Of a stretch of DNA of 7,598 bases, positions 1-6,045 are shown piece by piece. This DNA comes from Intestinibacillus sp050255995. Its GTDB lineage: Bacteria; Bacillota; Clostridia; Oscillospirales; Butyricicoccaceae. Numbering within the stretch: position 1 is the stretch's first letter; every line of letters starts with the position of its first letter. A program made the position numbers and the translations under genes. The stretch spans positions 1 through 7,598 of the forward strand of contig JBFWIM010000087.1 of NCBI GenBank assembly GCA_050255995.1, given 5' to 3'. Under the pieces are notes generated by a model, which saw only the letters and a program-made list of their open reading frames with translations, was not told where the DNA came from and did not search any database.

Positions 1-356
1 CCAAGTGCGGTGACAACCTGAACGTCTGGTCCGGCAATGACGACCAGATCGTCCCGCTGATGTCCCTCGGCGGCAAGGGCGTGATCTCTGTGCTGTCTAA
101 CGTCGCGCCGCAGGCTACACATGACCTGACCCAGCTCTGCTTTGAAAACCGCTACCCAGAGGCTGCGAAGCTGCAGCTCAGTCTGCAGAACCTGATTGAC
201 GCGCTGTTCTGCGAGGTCAATCCCATCCCGGTCAAGAAGGCGATGGAGCTGCTCGGCTGGAACGTCGGCGCGCTGCGCATGCCGCTCATCGATCCCTCCG
301 CGGAGCACACCGCTTTCATCAAGCGCGAGCTGGAAGCCGCCGGCTGCAAGATTTAA
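1..356 (+). CDS. dapA: 4-hydroxy-tetrahydrodipicolinate synthase, C-terminal part (5' end outside window)
   Basis: The reading frame is open from position 3 to a TAA stop at 354-356, about 117 codons, and covers the last 40% of a protein that normally has about 290 residues. DapA condenses pyruvate with aspartate semialdehyde in the cytoplasm, the first committed step toward diaminopimelate and lysine. Near the start of the fragment, WSGNDDQIVPLMSLGGKGVISV matches in two blocks: the SGNDD turn and the GGKGVISV strand with the following SNVAPQ, all typical of the DapA/NAL TIM-barrel family. The Schiff-base lysine lies upstream and cannot be checked. The C-terminal helical region (NPIPVKKAMELLG onward) fits a full, unbroken end. 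The gene is followed 77 bp later by dapB on the same strand, which supports the DapA assignment over related aldolases of the family. An internal ATG at 60 is not the real start. Confidence 0.95.
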   Translation, partial: KCGDNLNVWSGNDDQIVPLMSLGGKGVISVLSNVAPQATHDLTQLCFENRYPEAAKLQLSLQNLIDALFCEVNPIPVKKAMELLGWNVGALRMPLIDPSAEHTAFIKRELEAAGCKI

Positions 357-376
357 AGAGAACAGGCAAAACTGTC

Positions 377-403
377 TGGGGAGCGGCTGTGCTGCCCTCC
401 CCA
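377..403 (+). other. Hairpin in the dapA-dapB spacer
   Basis: TGGGGAG (377-383) pairs with CTCCCCA (397-403). After a one-base bulge, GGC (385-387) pairs with GCC (394-396) around a six-base loop. No U-run follows directly, so it is not a convincing terminator. It could be an mRNA stability or processing element between two co-transcribed genes. The role is inference only. Confidence 0.45.
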
Positions 404-433
404 AACGTATTTTGAAAGCCAAGGAGTTTTAGA

Positions 434-1195
434 ATGCTTAGAATTGCGCTTTCCGGCTGCAACGGGCGTATGGGCCGCGTCATCACGGACATCTGCGCTC
501 ACAAGGATAATGTTAAGATTGTTGCGGGATTTGATATTACGGGGCAGAAGCTTTCGGACTTTCCGGTTTATACCGATCCGCATGAGTTCACCGGTGTGTG
601 TGACGTCATCATCGACTTTTCCAACGTCACCTCGACCGATTCCCTGCTCGACTACTGCCTGAAGTGCAAAACGCCGGTTGTCATCTGCACGACCGGTCAG
701 AATGATGCGCAGCTTGCCAAAATACAGGACGCTTCGCTGAAGATTCCGGTTTTTCGCTCGGGCAACATGTCTCTTGGCATCAATCTGATGCTGGATCTGC
801 TGCGCAAGTGTGCCAAAGTACTGGGCGACGGCTTCGACGTCGAAATCATTGAAAAGCACCACAACCAGAAGCTCGACGCACCTTCAGGCACTGCACTCAT
901 GCTGGCGGACGCTGTCAACGAGGCACTGCCGTATGATGCGGAGTATGTTTATGACCGGCACGAACGCCGTGAAAAGCGCCCGGCGCACGAGATTGGAATC
1001 TCTGCCGTGCGCGGCGGCACCATAGTCGGCGATCACAGTGTCCTGTTCTGTGGCCGCGACGAAGTGATCGAAATCAAGCATTCCGCCCAGTCCCGCGAGG
1101 TATTTGCGGTCGGCGCGGTCAACGCTGCGGTTTTCCTTGCCGCCTGCCGGGAACCGGGTCTGTACAATATGCAGCACGTCATCGCCTCCCTATAA
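434..1195 (+). CDS. dapB: 4-hydroxy-tetrahydrodipicolinate reductase (DapB)
   Basis: This 253-residue protein has the usual family length (about 250-270). DapB reduces the product of DapA to tetrahydrodipicolinate with NAD(P)H, the second step of the diaminopimelate branch that feeds peptidoglycan and lysine. The N-terminal Rossmann domain carries the nucleotide-binding loop SGCNGRMG at residues 7-14, and CTTGQ lies at 85-89. The substrate-binding and catalytic segment EKHHNQKLDAPSGTA spans residues 140-154, with the paired histidines 142-143, Lys146 and the DAPSGT loop. GGTIVGDHSV at 194-203 is the second conserved block. The ATG at 434 is preceded by AAGGAG at 421-426, a good spacing, and the protein starts directly at the first beta strand (MLRIALSG). 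It sits 77 bp after dapA and very probably shares its mRNA. No lysine riboswitch or other control site is seen between them; one could lie upstream of dapA, outside the window. Confidence 0.98.
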   Translation: MLRIALSGCNGRMGRVITDICAHKDNVKIVAGFDITGQKLSDFPVYTDPHEFTGVCDVIIDFSNVTSTDSLLDYCLKCKTPVVICTTGQNDAQLAKIQDASLKIPVFRSGNMSLGINLMLDLLRKCAKVLGDGFDVEIIEKHHNQKLDAPSGTALMLADAVNEALPYDAEYVYDRHERREKRPAHEIGISAVRGGTIVGDHSVLFCGRDEVIEIKHSAQSREVFAVGAVNAAVFLAACREPGLYNMQHVIASL

Positions 1196-1204
1196 TAACC
1201 GCAG

Positions 1205-1238
1205 AAAGCTCCGAACCAAATTGGTTCGGAGCTTTTTA
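1205..1238 (+). terminator. Rho-independent terminator after dapB
   Basis: A near-perfect palindrome pairs AAAGCTCCGAACCAA (1205-1219) with TTGGTTCGGAGCTTT (1221-1235), giving a 15-bp stem closed at the tip, followed by a T-run to 1237. It lies 9 bases after the dapB stop. The stop codon of the convergent radical SAM gene (1236-1238) falls inside its T-run. The minus-strand side is followed only by TTTCTG, so termination in that direction would be weaker. Confidence 0.92.
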
Positions 1239-2144
1239 TTGTGCTGCCGATATGGAATTTGTACCCTCACCGTCCCATGCCGGGATGAAGCTCTCGCCGA
1301 TTGCCCCGCCTTCCTGCAAATAGCCTGCCAGACCCAGGCTCTGGAAGGTTTCAACGGCTTCGGCATACTCCTCCCCGGTGATCGTGCGGTTGAGTTCCGG
1401 CCAGGTTTCCGCCATACCAAAGGGCGTATACTGCCGCATCAGGCTGACGAGGATTTTCTCCCCGAAACGCTCTGCAAGATGGCGCAGCACCTGTGCCGTG
1501 TCACCTGCCAGCCCCGGAAGCATCAAGTGCCGTACCAGTACGCCGCGCGTCAGCAGGCCGTCTGCATCGAACGTTGGGGCGCCTGTCTGTCGCACCATCT
1601 CCGCGACCGCGTCCGACGCAACCTCAAAGTAATCCGCTGCGCCGGAGTACCTCGCTGCATAATAGCTGCTGTAATATTTAAAATCGGGCAGATACACATC
1701 AATCAGACCATCCAAAAGTCGCAATGTATCCCGTGTTTCGTAACCGCCGCAATTGTACACCATCGGAATAGCAAGCCCCCGCGCCTTCGCCCGTTCGATC
1801 GCACGAATGATCTGCGGCGCGTAATGGCCCGGCGTGACGAGATCAATATTATGCGCCCCCTGCCGCTGCAGATCCAAAAAAATATCCGCGAGCTGCTTTT
1901 CACTGACCGGCACGCCGCGCTCCTGCGCTCTGCTGATCGCACGGTTCTGACAATATACGCATCCCAGTGTACAATGTGAAAAAAACACGGTTCCCGCGCC
2001 GTGCGTGCCGGACAGGCACGGCTCCTCCCACCGGTGCAGCGCCGCGCGCGCTACATGCACGGTATCATCCGCTCCGCAAAAGCCCCGTTGCCCCTTCACC
2101 CGGTCAACGCCGCACGCACGCGGGCACAGCCTGCAAGCCTCCAT
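1236..2144 (-). CDS. Radical SAM protein, PflA-like (COG1313 type)
   Basis: The 302-residue protein is a radical SAM enzyme. The [4Fe-4S]/SAM motif is CTLGCVYC (Cys58, Cys62, Cys65), a CX3CX2C arrangement. An N-terminal cysteine cluster, CRLCPRACGVDR with a later GFCG (Cys4, Cys7, Cys11, Cys23), and the block HRWEEPCLSG...GTVFF at about 37-55 are characteristic of the group often annotated as 'putative pyruvate formate-lyase activating enzyme' or PflX. Known family members resemble glycyl-radical activases, but the substrate of this subgroup is, as far as I know, not established. No glycyl-radical enzyme is encoded beside it. The ATG at 2142-2144 is preceded on the minus strand by a GAAAGGGTG ribosome binding site. 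The ORF ends inside the dapB terminator and is convergent with dapB. It is divergent from the GntR-ABC operon. The radical SAM fold is certain; the activase role is only a family label. Confidence 0.93.
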   Translation of the reverse strand: MEACRLCPRACGVDRVKGQRGFCGADDTVHVARAALHRWEEPCLSGTHGAGTVFFSHCTLGCVYCQNRAISRAQERGVPVSEKQLADIFLDLQRQGAHNIDLVTPGHYAPQIIRAIERAKARGLAIPMVYNCGGYETRDTLRLLDGLIDVYLPDFKYYSSYYAARYSGAADYFEVASDAVAEMVRQTGAPTFDADGLLTRGVLVRHLMLPGLAGDTAQVLRHLAERFGEKILVSLMRQYTPFGMAETWPELNRTITGEEYAEAVETFQSLGLAGYLQEGGAIGESFIPAWDGEGTNSISAAQ

Positions 2145-2167
2145 CCTGCTTCACCCTTTCTTTCAGT

Positions 2168-2176
2168 AGTATAACA
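2168..2176 (-). promoter_or_regulatory. Candidate extended -10 promoter for the radical SAM gene
   Basis: Read on the minus strand, the sequence is TGTTATACT: an extended -10 (TGn) joined to TATACT, five of six bases of the consensus hexamer. It would start transcription near 2161, giving a leader of roughly 17 bases before the ATG. No good -35 box lies 17 bases upstream, which is tolerated in extended -10 promoters. Confidence 0.5.
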
Positions 2177-2200
2177 CAAAAAGCTTTTCTCCGAAAGCAC

Positions 2201-2228
2201 TTGACACATCGTTTATATTGTATATAAT
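2201..2228 (+). promoter_or_regulatory. Sigma-A-type promoter of the GntR-ABC operon
   Basis: A perfect -35 TTGACA (2201-2206) and a perfect -10 TATAAT (2223-2228) are separated by 16 bases. Transcription would start around 2235, about 30 bases before the regulator's ATG. The strong ribosome binding site GAGGAGG lies at 2255-2261. Confidence 0.85.
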
Positions 2229-2243
2229 ATGTATATACAATAT
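2215..2243. promoter_or_regulatory. Perfect 12-bp inverted repeat, probable operator of the YtrA-type regulator
   Basis: ATATTGTATATA (2215-2226) and TATATACAATAT (2232-2243) are exact reverse complements separated by five bases. The left arm overlaps the -10 box and the right arm covers the expected transcription start. A repressor dimer bound here would block the promoter. YtrA-subfamily GntR regulators typically control their own operon with an ABC transporter, so autorepression is the natural reading. Binding itself is inference. Confidence 0.75.
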
Positions 2244-2266
2244 TTAATTCTTTTGAGGAGGCGCCT

Positions 2267-2641
2267 ATGGATCTTATTATCAGCAACACGGACGGGCGAC
2301 CGATCTATGAGCAGATCTCCGCACAGATGAAGGGCATGATTATCGCAGGGCTGCTCCATCCCGGTGAAGCCCTCCCTTCCATGCGTACACTTGCCCGCGA
2401 TTTGCGCATCAGCGTTATCACGACCAAACGCGCCTATGAGGAGCTTGAGCGCGACGGTTATATCTATTCGCAGACCGGCCGCGGCAGTTTCGTCGCGGAA
2501 CGCAATCCCGAACTCATGCGGGAAGAACAGCTTCGTGTGATTGAGGAATATTTACAGAAGGCGGTTGAGGCCGCCCGCCTCGGCAGACTGTCTCTGCCGG
2601 AATTTCTGGAAATCGCCACAACCCTGTTTCAGGAGGAGTAA
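2267..2641 (+). CDS. GntR-family transcriptional regulator, YtrA subfamily
   Basis: This is a 124-residue regulator, the short length typical of the YtrA subfamily, which has a winged helix-turn-helix and a small helical dimerisation tail but no large ligand domain. The DNA-binding domain runs from about residue 10 to 78: PIYEQISAQMKGMI is helix 1, PGEALPSMRTLARDLRIS leads into the recognition part, and ERDGYIYSQTGRGSFVA forms the wing. The C-terminal 45 residues are helical (REEQLRVIEEYLQKAVEAARLG). The ATG follows GAGGAGG with a five-base gap. It is the first gene of a three-gene operon with an ABC ATPase three bases downstream. The likely role is to repress the operon through the 2215-2243 palindrome until a signal releases it. 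In studied relatives the signals are often cell-envelope antibiotics or peptides; no signal can be inferred here. Confidence 0.93.
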   Translation: MDLIISNTDGRPIYEQISAQMKGMIIAGLLHPGEALPSMRTLARDLRISVITTKRAYEELERDGYIYSQTGRGSFVAERNPELMREEQLRVIEEYLQKAVEAARLGRLSLPEFLEIATTLFQEE

Positions 2642-2644
2642 TCC

Positions 2645-3493
2645 ATGAAAAACGCACTTGAAATTAAAAACCTTTGCAAAAGCTACTCATCTTTCGCGCT
2701 TGAGAACATCTCATTCACCCTGCCGCAGGGCTGCGTCATGGGGTTCATCGGTGAGAACGGCGCGGGCAAAACCACCACGATTAAGGCCATTCTGAATCTG
2801 ATCCATCGCGACAGCGGAGACATCACCGTGCTCGGTATGGATAATCGCACGGATGAACATGAGATGAAGCAGCGAATCGGTGTTGTGTTGGAAGACAGTT
2901 CTTTTCCCGCATTCTACCGCGCCAGGGATGTCAACGCGGTGCTGCAAAACGCCTATAAGGCTTGGCATCCCGAGCAGTTTTTCAGCTATCTGAAGCGTTT
3001 TCAGATTGATGAACGCAAAAAGATCTCCGAATATTCCAAAGGCATGCGCATGAAGCTGTCAATTGCTGCTGCACTGTCGCATGAGGCAGAGCTGCTGCTG
3101 CTCGACGAGCCGACAAGCGGACTTGACCCGATTATCCGGGGCGAGGTGCTTGACCTGTTCTGGGAATTCCTGCAGAACGAGGAACACTCCGTCCTGATGT
3201 CGTCTCATATCACCAGCGATCTTGACAAAATCGCGGATTATGTAACGTTTATTCACGAGGGCAGGATTCTGCTTTCCGAGCGGCGGGATAATCTGCTTGA
3301 CACGCTGGGTATTTTGAAATGCACGGCAGAGCAGCTGCATGCGCTTGATCCTGCCGCGGTCAAGGCCAGACGCGTCCGTCCCTACGGCGCGGAAGCGCTT
3401 GTCTGCCGCAACATGATTTACGGCAATTATACCGTTGAAGCGGTAAATATTGAACAAATTATGCTCTTTTACACCAGGGGGGATCACGAATGA
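2645..3493 (+). CDS. ABC transporter ATP-binding protein
   Basis: The 282-residue cytoplasmic ATPase would power the permease encoded next. Walker A is GENGAGKT (residues 36-43), Walker B with the catalytic glutamate is LLLLDEP (150-156) followed by the D-loop SGLDP, and the switch histidine is His188 in MSSHITSD. The signature is YSKGM (130-134) rather than LSGGQ, and the Q-loop position appears to be Glu83 in VVLED; both are common in the BcrA/YtrB-type group of ABC-2 ATPases. Residues from about 215 on form a C-terminal extension of the kind seen in that group. The ATG at 2645 is served by AGGAGG inside the end of the regulator gene. Its TGA stop overlaps the permease ATG (ATGA), indicating translational coupling. 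Substrate is unknown. Export of a toxic or envelope-active compound is a family-based guess. Confidence 0.95.
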   Translation: MKNALEIKNLCKSYSSFALENISFTLPQGCVMGFIGENGAGKTTTIKAILNLIHRDSGDITVLGMDNRTDEHEMKQRIGVVLEDSSFPAFYRARDVNAVLQNAYKAWHPEQFFSYLKRFQIDERKKISEYSKGMRMKLSIAAALSHEAELLLLDEPTSGLDPIIRGEVLDLFWEFLQNEEHSVLMSSHITSDLDKIADYVTFIHEGRILLSERRDNLLDTLGILKCTAEQLHALDPAAVKARRVRPYGAEALVCRNMIYGNYTVEAVNIEQIMLFYTRGDHE

Positions 3494-4137
3494 AAGCCAT
3501 ACTCCGTTCCGATCTGCTGAACTTCCGGCAGTCCGCCAAATCCGTATTATTGCTTATACTTTTTTTCTGCGGTATGGCTGTGCTCTCGCGAAACACTTCG
3601 TTCTTCGGCATTCTGCTTGTGACCTTATGCCTGATTGTACCGTTTCATCTGTTCAGCTACGATACCGCCTATGGCTGGGATAAACTGGCGTTGTCCCTGC
3701 CAATTTCCCGCACCAGCGTCATTGTCAGCAAATACATCCTGTGTGCCGGCATTATGGCAATCCTCCTCGTGCTGTCTTCTGCCGGCATCGGCCTGTCTCG
3801 CCTGCAGATTCCGGAAGGCACGGTCTCTGATCAAATTGCAGCTATTCTCGCGTCTGCCGCGGCTGCCTTGTTTCTTCTCGCCGTCCTAATACCATTTGTC
3901 GTGAAATTTGGCGTCACCAAAGGACGGTATATTCTTATGCTGATTGTCTGGGTTCCTGTGATGCTCGTGTTTCTCCTCAAGAACAGCGGTATGAAAAAGC
4001 CTTTTGCATCCGTCGAGAGCTACATTACGGACGGCAATCTGCTCTCCATTACGCTTGTACTGCTTCTTGCTTCTTTGCTGTTTTACCTGCTGTCGCTTCT
4101 GATTTCAGTCATCATTTACAAGCGCAAGGAATTCTGA
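3490..4137 (+). CDS. ABC-2-type transporter permease
   Basis: This 215-residue integral membrane protein has about six hydrophobic segments, near residues 17-32, 36-55, 80-100, 117-137, 146-163 and 186-210, the topology of ABC-2 permeases. The segment WDKLALSLPISRTSVIVSKY (63-82) between the second and third helices matches the conserved 'SLPISR...V..KY' block of this family. The protein ends with the positively charged KRKEF. Its ATG overlaps the ATPase stop by four bases, so the two subunits are probably made in equal amounts and form a homodimer-plus-homodimer exporter. Only one permease gene is present, so it would have to work as a homodimer or with a partner elsewhere. The transported compound cannot be read from sequence. 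Confidence 0.9.
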   Translation: MKAILRSDLLNFRQSAKSVLLLILFFCGMAVLSRNTSFFGILLVTLCLIVPFHLFSYDTAYGWDKLALSLPISRTSVIVSKYILCAGIMAILLVLSSAGIGLSRLQIPEGTVSDQIAAILASAAAALFLLAVLIPFVVKFGVTKGRYILMLIVWVPVMLVFLLKNSGMKKPFASVESYITDGNLLSITLVLLLASLLFYLLSLLISVIIYKRKEF

Positions 4138-4148
4138 GTTTTTTTATA

Positions 4149-4192
4149 AAATGCAGCAAGGTCCGTCGGTATCGACGGGCCTTGCTGCATTT
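4149..4192. terminator. Bidirectional hairpin terminator between the ABC operon and the S-component gene
   Basis: A 20-bp stem with a single G-U pair joins 4149-4168 to 4173-4192 around the loop GTAT; its base is AAATGCAGCAAGG against CCTTGCTGCATTT. It lies between two convergent genes, 11 bases after the permease stop and 7 bases from the S-component stop. On the minus strand it is followed by TTTTAT; on the plus strand the T-run is interrupted (TTTGCATTCTTT). It can serve both transcripts. Confidence 0.88.
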
Positions 4193-4199
4193 GCATTCT

Positions 4200-4739
4200 T
4201 TATGCCGTTTTTTCTGTCCACGCACGGAAGGTCGGAATCTTCCGCAGCACCGGAAACAGCACCAGAGCAATCAGGATACCGGACACGGCCTGCACCACGT
4301 TAAACATAATGCCGGCTGCCGCCGCAGTTGCCGCCGCAGCCAGACCGCTGCCCGCAACCACCGTCATGCCGATTTCATACAAATAATAACCACCAACCAT
4401 GATCAACTCGCCGACCAGACCGCCGAGCGCGATACGCACACGGTTCTTCCCCGGCAGCGCGCGATACAGCATGCCCGCCGCAACCGCTGTCAGCGCTTTG
4501 ATGACCAGCGTTCCCAGCGCGTAGGATGCATAACCGGAAAACAGGTCTGCGAGCATAGAACCGATCCCGGCGGCCAGCCCGCCGATACCCGGGCCGAGCA
4601 GTATGCCGCACAGCAGTACCATGCCGTCTCCCGGATGGATATATCCCATAGTCGGGGTTGGGATTTTAATTGCCATCGTTGTAACACAGGCCAATGCAGC
4701 AAAGAGCGCCGCAATCACAATTTTTTTGATATCTTTCAT
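4200..4739 (-). CDS. ECF transporter S component (substrate-specificity subunit)
   Basis: The 179-residue, very hydrophobic protein has about six membrane segments, as in S components of energy-coupling factor vitamin importers. The first helix carries small-residue repeats (AALFAALA, 10-17) of the AxxxA type that contact EcfT. The block GYIHPGDGMVLLCGILLGPGIGGLAAGIGSMLADLFSGY (split here at 32-50 and 51-70) and LVIKALTAVAAGML (78-91) match the ECF_trnsprt/riboflavin-transporter-like families. S components of group II work with a shared EcfA-EcfA'-EcfT module encoded elsewhere, and none of these is in the window. The ATG at 4737-4739 follows AGGAGGGG on the minus strand. No neighbouring biosynthetic gene hints at the substrate; pantothenate, a thiamine precursor, queuosine precursor or folate are all possible. 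The gene stands alone between two other transcription units. Confidence 0.87.
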   Translation of the reverse strand: MKDIKKIVIAALFAALACVTTMAIKIPTPTMGYIHPGDGMVLLCGILLGPGIGGLAAGIGSMLADLFSGYASYALGTLVIKALTAVAAGMLYRALPGKNRVRIALGGLVGELIMVGGYYLYEIGMTVVAGSGLAAAATAAAAGIMFNVVQAVSGILIALVLFPVLRKIPTFRAWTEKTA

Positions 4740-4768
4740 TGGTATCCCCTCCTGTCATGTTCATGAGT

Positions 4769-4791
4769 ATAATACCAAATTGGTTGTATTA
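4769..4791 (-). promoter_or_regulatory. Candidate extended -10 promoter with overlapping inverted repeat, S-component gene
   Basis: On the minus strand TGGTATTAT (4777-4769) is an extended -10 element with five of six hexamer matches; no good -35 is present. It would start transcription roughly 25 bases before the ATG. TAATAC (4770-4775) and GTATTA (4786-4791) form the outer arms of an imperfect repeat covering the promoter, and CCAA/TTGG in its centre adds an offset second symmetry. An operator is plausible, but the regulator is unknown. Confidence 0.4.
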
Positions 4792-4847
4792 AAATGTTCA
4801 GTTTCCACTTTTTTTATAATGCCAGATAATTTCATGCATTTGCGTCA

Positions 4848-4876
4848 AAAAGCCTGCCGCGAAACAGCATGCTTTT
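4848..4876 (-). terminator. Second terminator-like hairpin upstream of the S-component gene
   Basis: On the minus strand AAAAGC, then TGCTG, pair with CGGCA, then GCTTTT, around the loop TTTCG, with one A-G mismatch and one G-U pair. The U-run ends at 4847. It may back up the tsf terminator 50 bases upstream, or act as an attenuator if a promoter lies between them; none is obvious. Confidence 0.45.
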
Positions 4877-4918
4877 GTGACATACGCAGAGGCGAAAGAC
4901 CGCGGATGCCTTCCATAC

Positions 4919-4957
4919 AAAAAAGCGTCCGGAGCCTCATTTGACGCTCCGGACGCT
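4919..4957 (-). terminator. Rho-independent terminator of the rpsB-tsf operon
   Basis: A GC-rich 12-bp stem pairs AGCGTCCGGAGC with GCTCCGGACGCT (4946-4957 and 4924-4935 on the plus strand) around a ten-base loop. On the minus strand it is followed by six T residues (4924-4919). It lies about 40 bases after the tsf stop, the expected place for the operon's end. Confidence 0.93.
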
Positions 4958-4995
4958 CTATATGATCTCAATTCCAGGTAAAGCCTCAGAATGGC

Positions 4996-5928
4996 TTACT
5001 TCGCCATCGAAGCAACTTCTGCGGCAAAGTCATCCTGCTTCTTTTCGATACCCTCGCCCTTTTCATAACGGACGTACTTTACCAGCTTGATCTCGCCGCT
5101 CAGCTCCTTGGCAACCGCGGCAATATGCTGCTCCACAGAAGCCTTGCTGTCCTTAACGAAAGTCTGCTGCAGCAGGCAGTTCTCCTCATAGTACTTGCCT
5201 ACACGGCCATCGACCATCTTGTGAATGATCTGCTCCGGCTTCGGCTTGGCAGCAGCCTTGTTCTCCTCAAGAGCCTGCGCCAGCAGAATTTCGCGCTCCT
5301 TCTCCAGAGTAGCTGCGTCAACGTCAGCCTTGTCCATAAATGCGGGACGCATCGCCGCAGCCTGCATGCCGATATCCTTGCCCAGCTCGGTCACGGTCGC
5401 ATTGCCCTTCAGGTTGTCGGAAACCTGCAGACCGACCAGAACACCGATGACGCCGCCCATATGGGTGTAAGCAACGTTGAAGGTGGAATCATCATAACGC
5501 TCGAAACGGCGGATCTGGATGTTTTCACCGATGGTAAGCACCTTCTCCTGAAGCGCCTCCTGTACGGACAGGTCACCCAGCTTGCAGGCCTTGAGCGCCT
5601 CAACGTCCGCCGGCGCGGTCTTGATGACAACGTCCGCCAGATCGGAAACAAACTTCTGGAAATCCGCGTTCTTGGCGACAAAGTCGGTCTCGGAGTTTAC
5701 CTCGATGATTGCGCCGACGCCGCAATCGCTGCATACGGTTGCGCAGACAACGCCCTCAGCCGCGATGCGGTCAGCCTTCTTGGCAGCCTTCGCCAGACCC
5801 TTTTCACGCAGCAATTCGACCGCCTTGTCAAAGTCACCGTCAGCATCTGTCAGCGCCTTCTTACAGTCCATCATGCCTACATTCGTCATTTCACGCAGCT
5901 TCTTTACGTCAGCAGCAGTAAAAGCCAT
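4996..5928 (-). CDS. tsf: Translation elongation factor Ts
   Basis: EF-Ts is the nucleotide exchange factor that releases GDP from EF-Tu in the cytoplasm. The protein has 310 residues, toward the long side for Bacillota but within the family range. The N-terminal UBA-like domain carries the first signature, LREMTNVGMMDCKKAL (11-26), where family members usually read TGAGMMDCK; here Asn replaces the first Gly. The second signature, EVNSETDFVAKN (76-87), contains the TDFV motif that inserts next to the EF-Tu Mg2+ site. The core and C-terminal segment follow, ending in VASMAK. The ATG is preceded on the minus strand by AGGAGGAA at a seven-base distance. It is the second gene after rpsB, an arrangement conserved in most bacteria, and is followed by a strong terminator. 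A terminator-like structure in the 117-base spacer after rpsB may reduce its transcription relative to rpsB. Confidence 0.98.
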   Translation of the reverse strand: MAFTAADVKKLREMTNVGMMDCKKALTDADGDFDKAVELLREKGLAKAAKKADRIAAEGVVCATVCSDCGVGAIIEVNSETDFVAKNADFQKFVSDLADVVIKTAPADVEALKACKLGDLSVQEALQEKVLTIGENIQIRRFERYDDSTFNVAYTHMGGVIGVLVGLQVSDNLKGNATVTELGKDIGMQAAAMRPAFMDKADVDAATLEKEREILLAQALEENKAAAKPKPEQIIHKMVDGRVGKYYEENCLLQQTFVKDSKASVEQHIAAVAKELSGEIKLVKYVRYEKGEGIEKKQDDFAAEVASMAK

Positions 5929-5959
5929 TTTAAATTCCTCCTGTATTTTGATTCCTCAT

Positions 5960-6024
5960 AAAAAAGGGCGGGGCAGCCCTTCACAGATGTGGTCTAAACC
6001 AATCCAGAGTGTTCCCCGCCCTTT
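5960..6024 (-). terminator. Terminator-like structure (possible attenuator) between rpsB and tsf
   Basis: On the minus strand AAAGGGCGGGG (6024-6014) can pair perfectly with CCCCGCCCTTT (5973-5963), with a 40-base insert. Alternatively, a nearer AAGGGC (5981-5976) pairs with GCCCTT (5969-5964) around a six-base loop. Both end in the same run of T residues (5965-5960), so either would look like an intrinsic terminator. It begins 22 bases after the rpsB stop. No promoter for tsf is evident after it, so tsf probably depends on read-through. Confidence 0.7.
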
Positions 6025-6045
6025 CGCGTTCCATTTATTCTGAAA

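Noticed and set aside
1215..1226. The 12-mer ACCAAATTGGTT appears in the dapB terminator and again near 4775
   Set aside because: One shared 12-mer is expected by chance in a window of this size, and one copy is simply part of a terminator stem. I do not treat it as a shared operator.
1104..1979. Long open frame on the plus strand (291 codons) opposite the radical SAM gene
   Set aside because: It lies antisense to a gene with intact catalytic motifs, starts inside dapB, reads through the dapB terminator, and its product resembles no family I know. It is a by-product of GC-rich codon use.
4741..4918. Possible riboswitch upstream of the S-component gene
   Set aside because: I could not match the conserved cores of TPP, FMN, cobalamin, preQ1 or THF riboswitches, and the space before the terminator-like hairpin is only about 40 to 70 bases. 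Only a covariance scan could settle it.
5125..5961. Long open frame on the plus strand (278 codons) opposite tsf
   Set aside because: It is antisense to an unmistakable EF-Ts gene, has no credible ribosome binding site, and its product has no recognisable domain.
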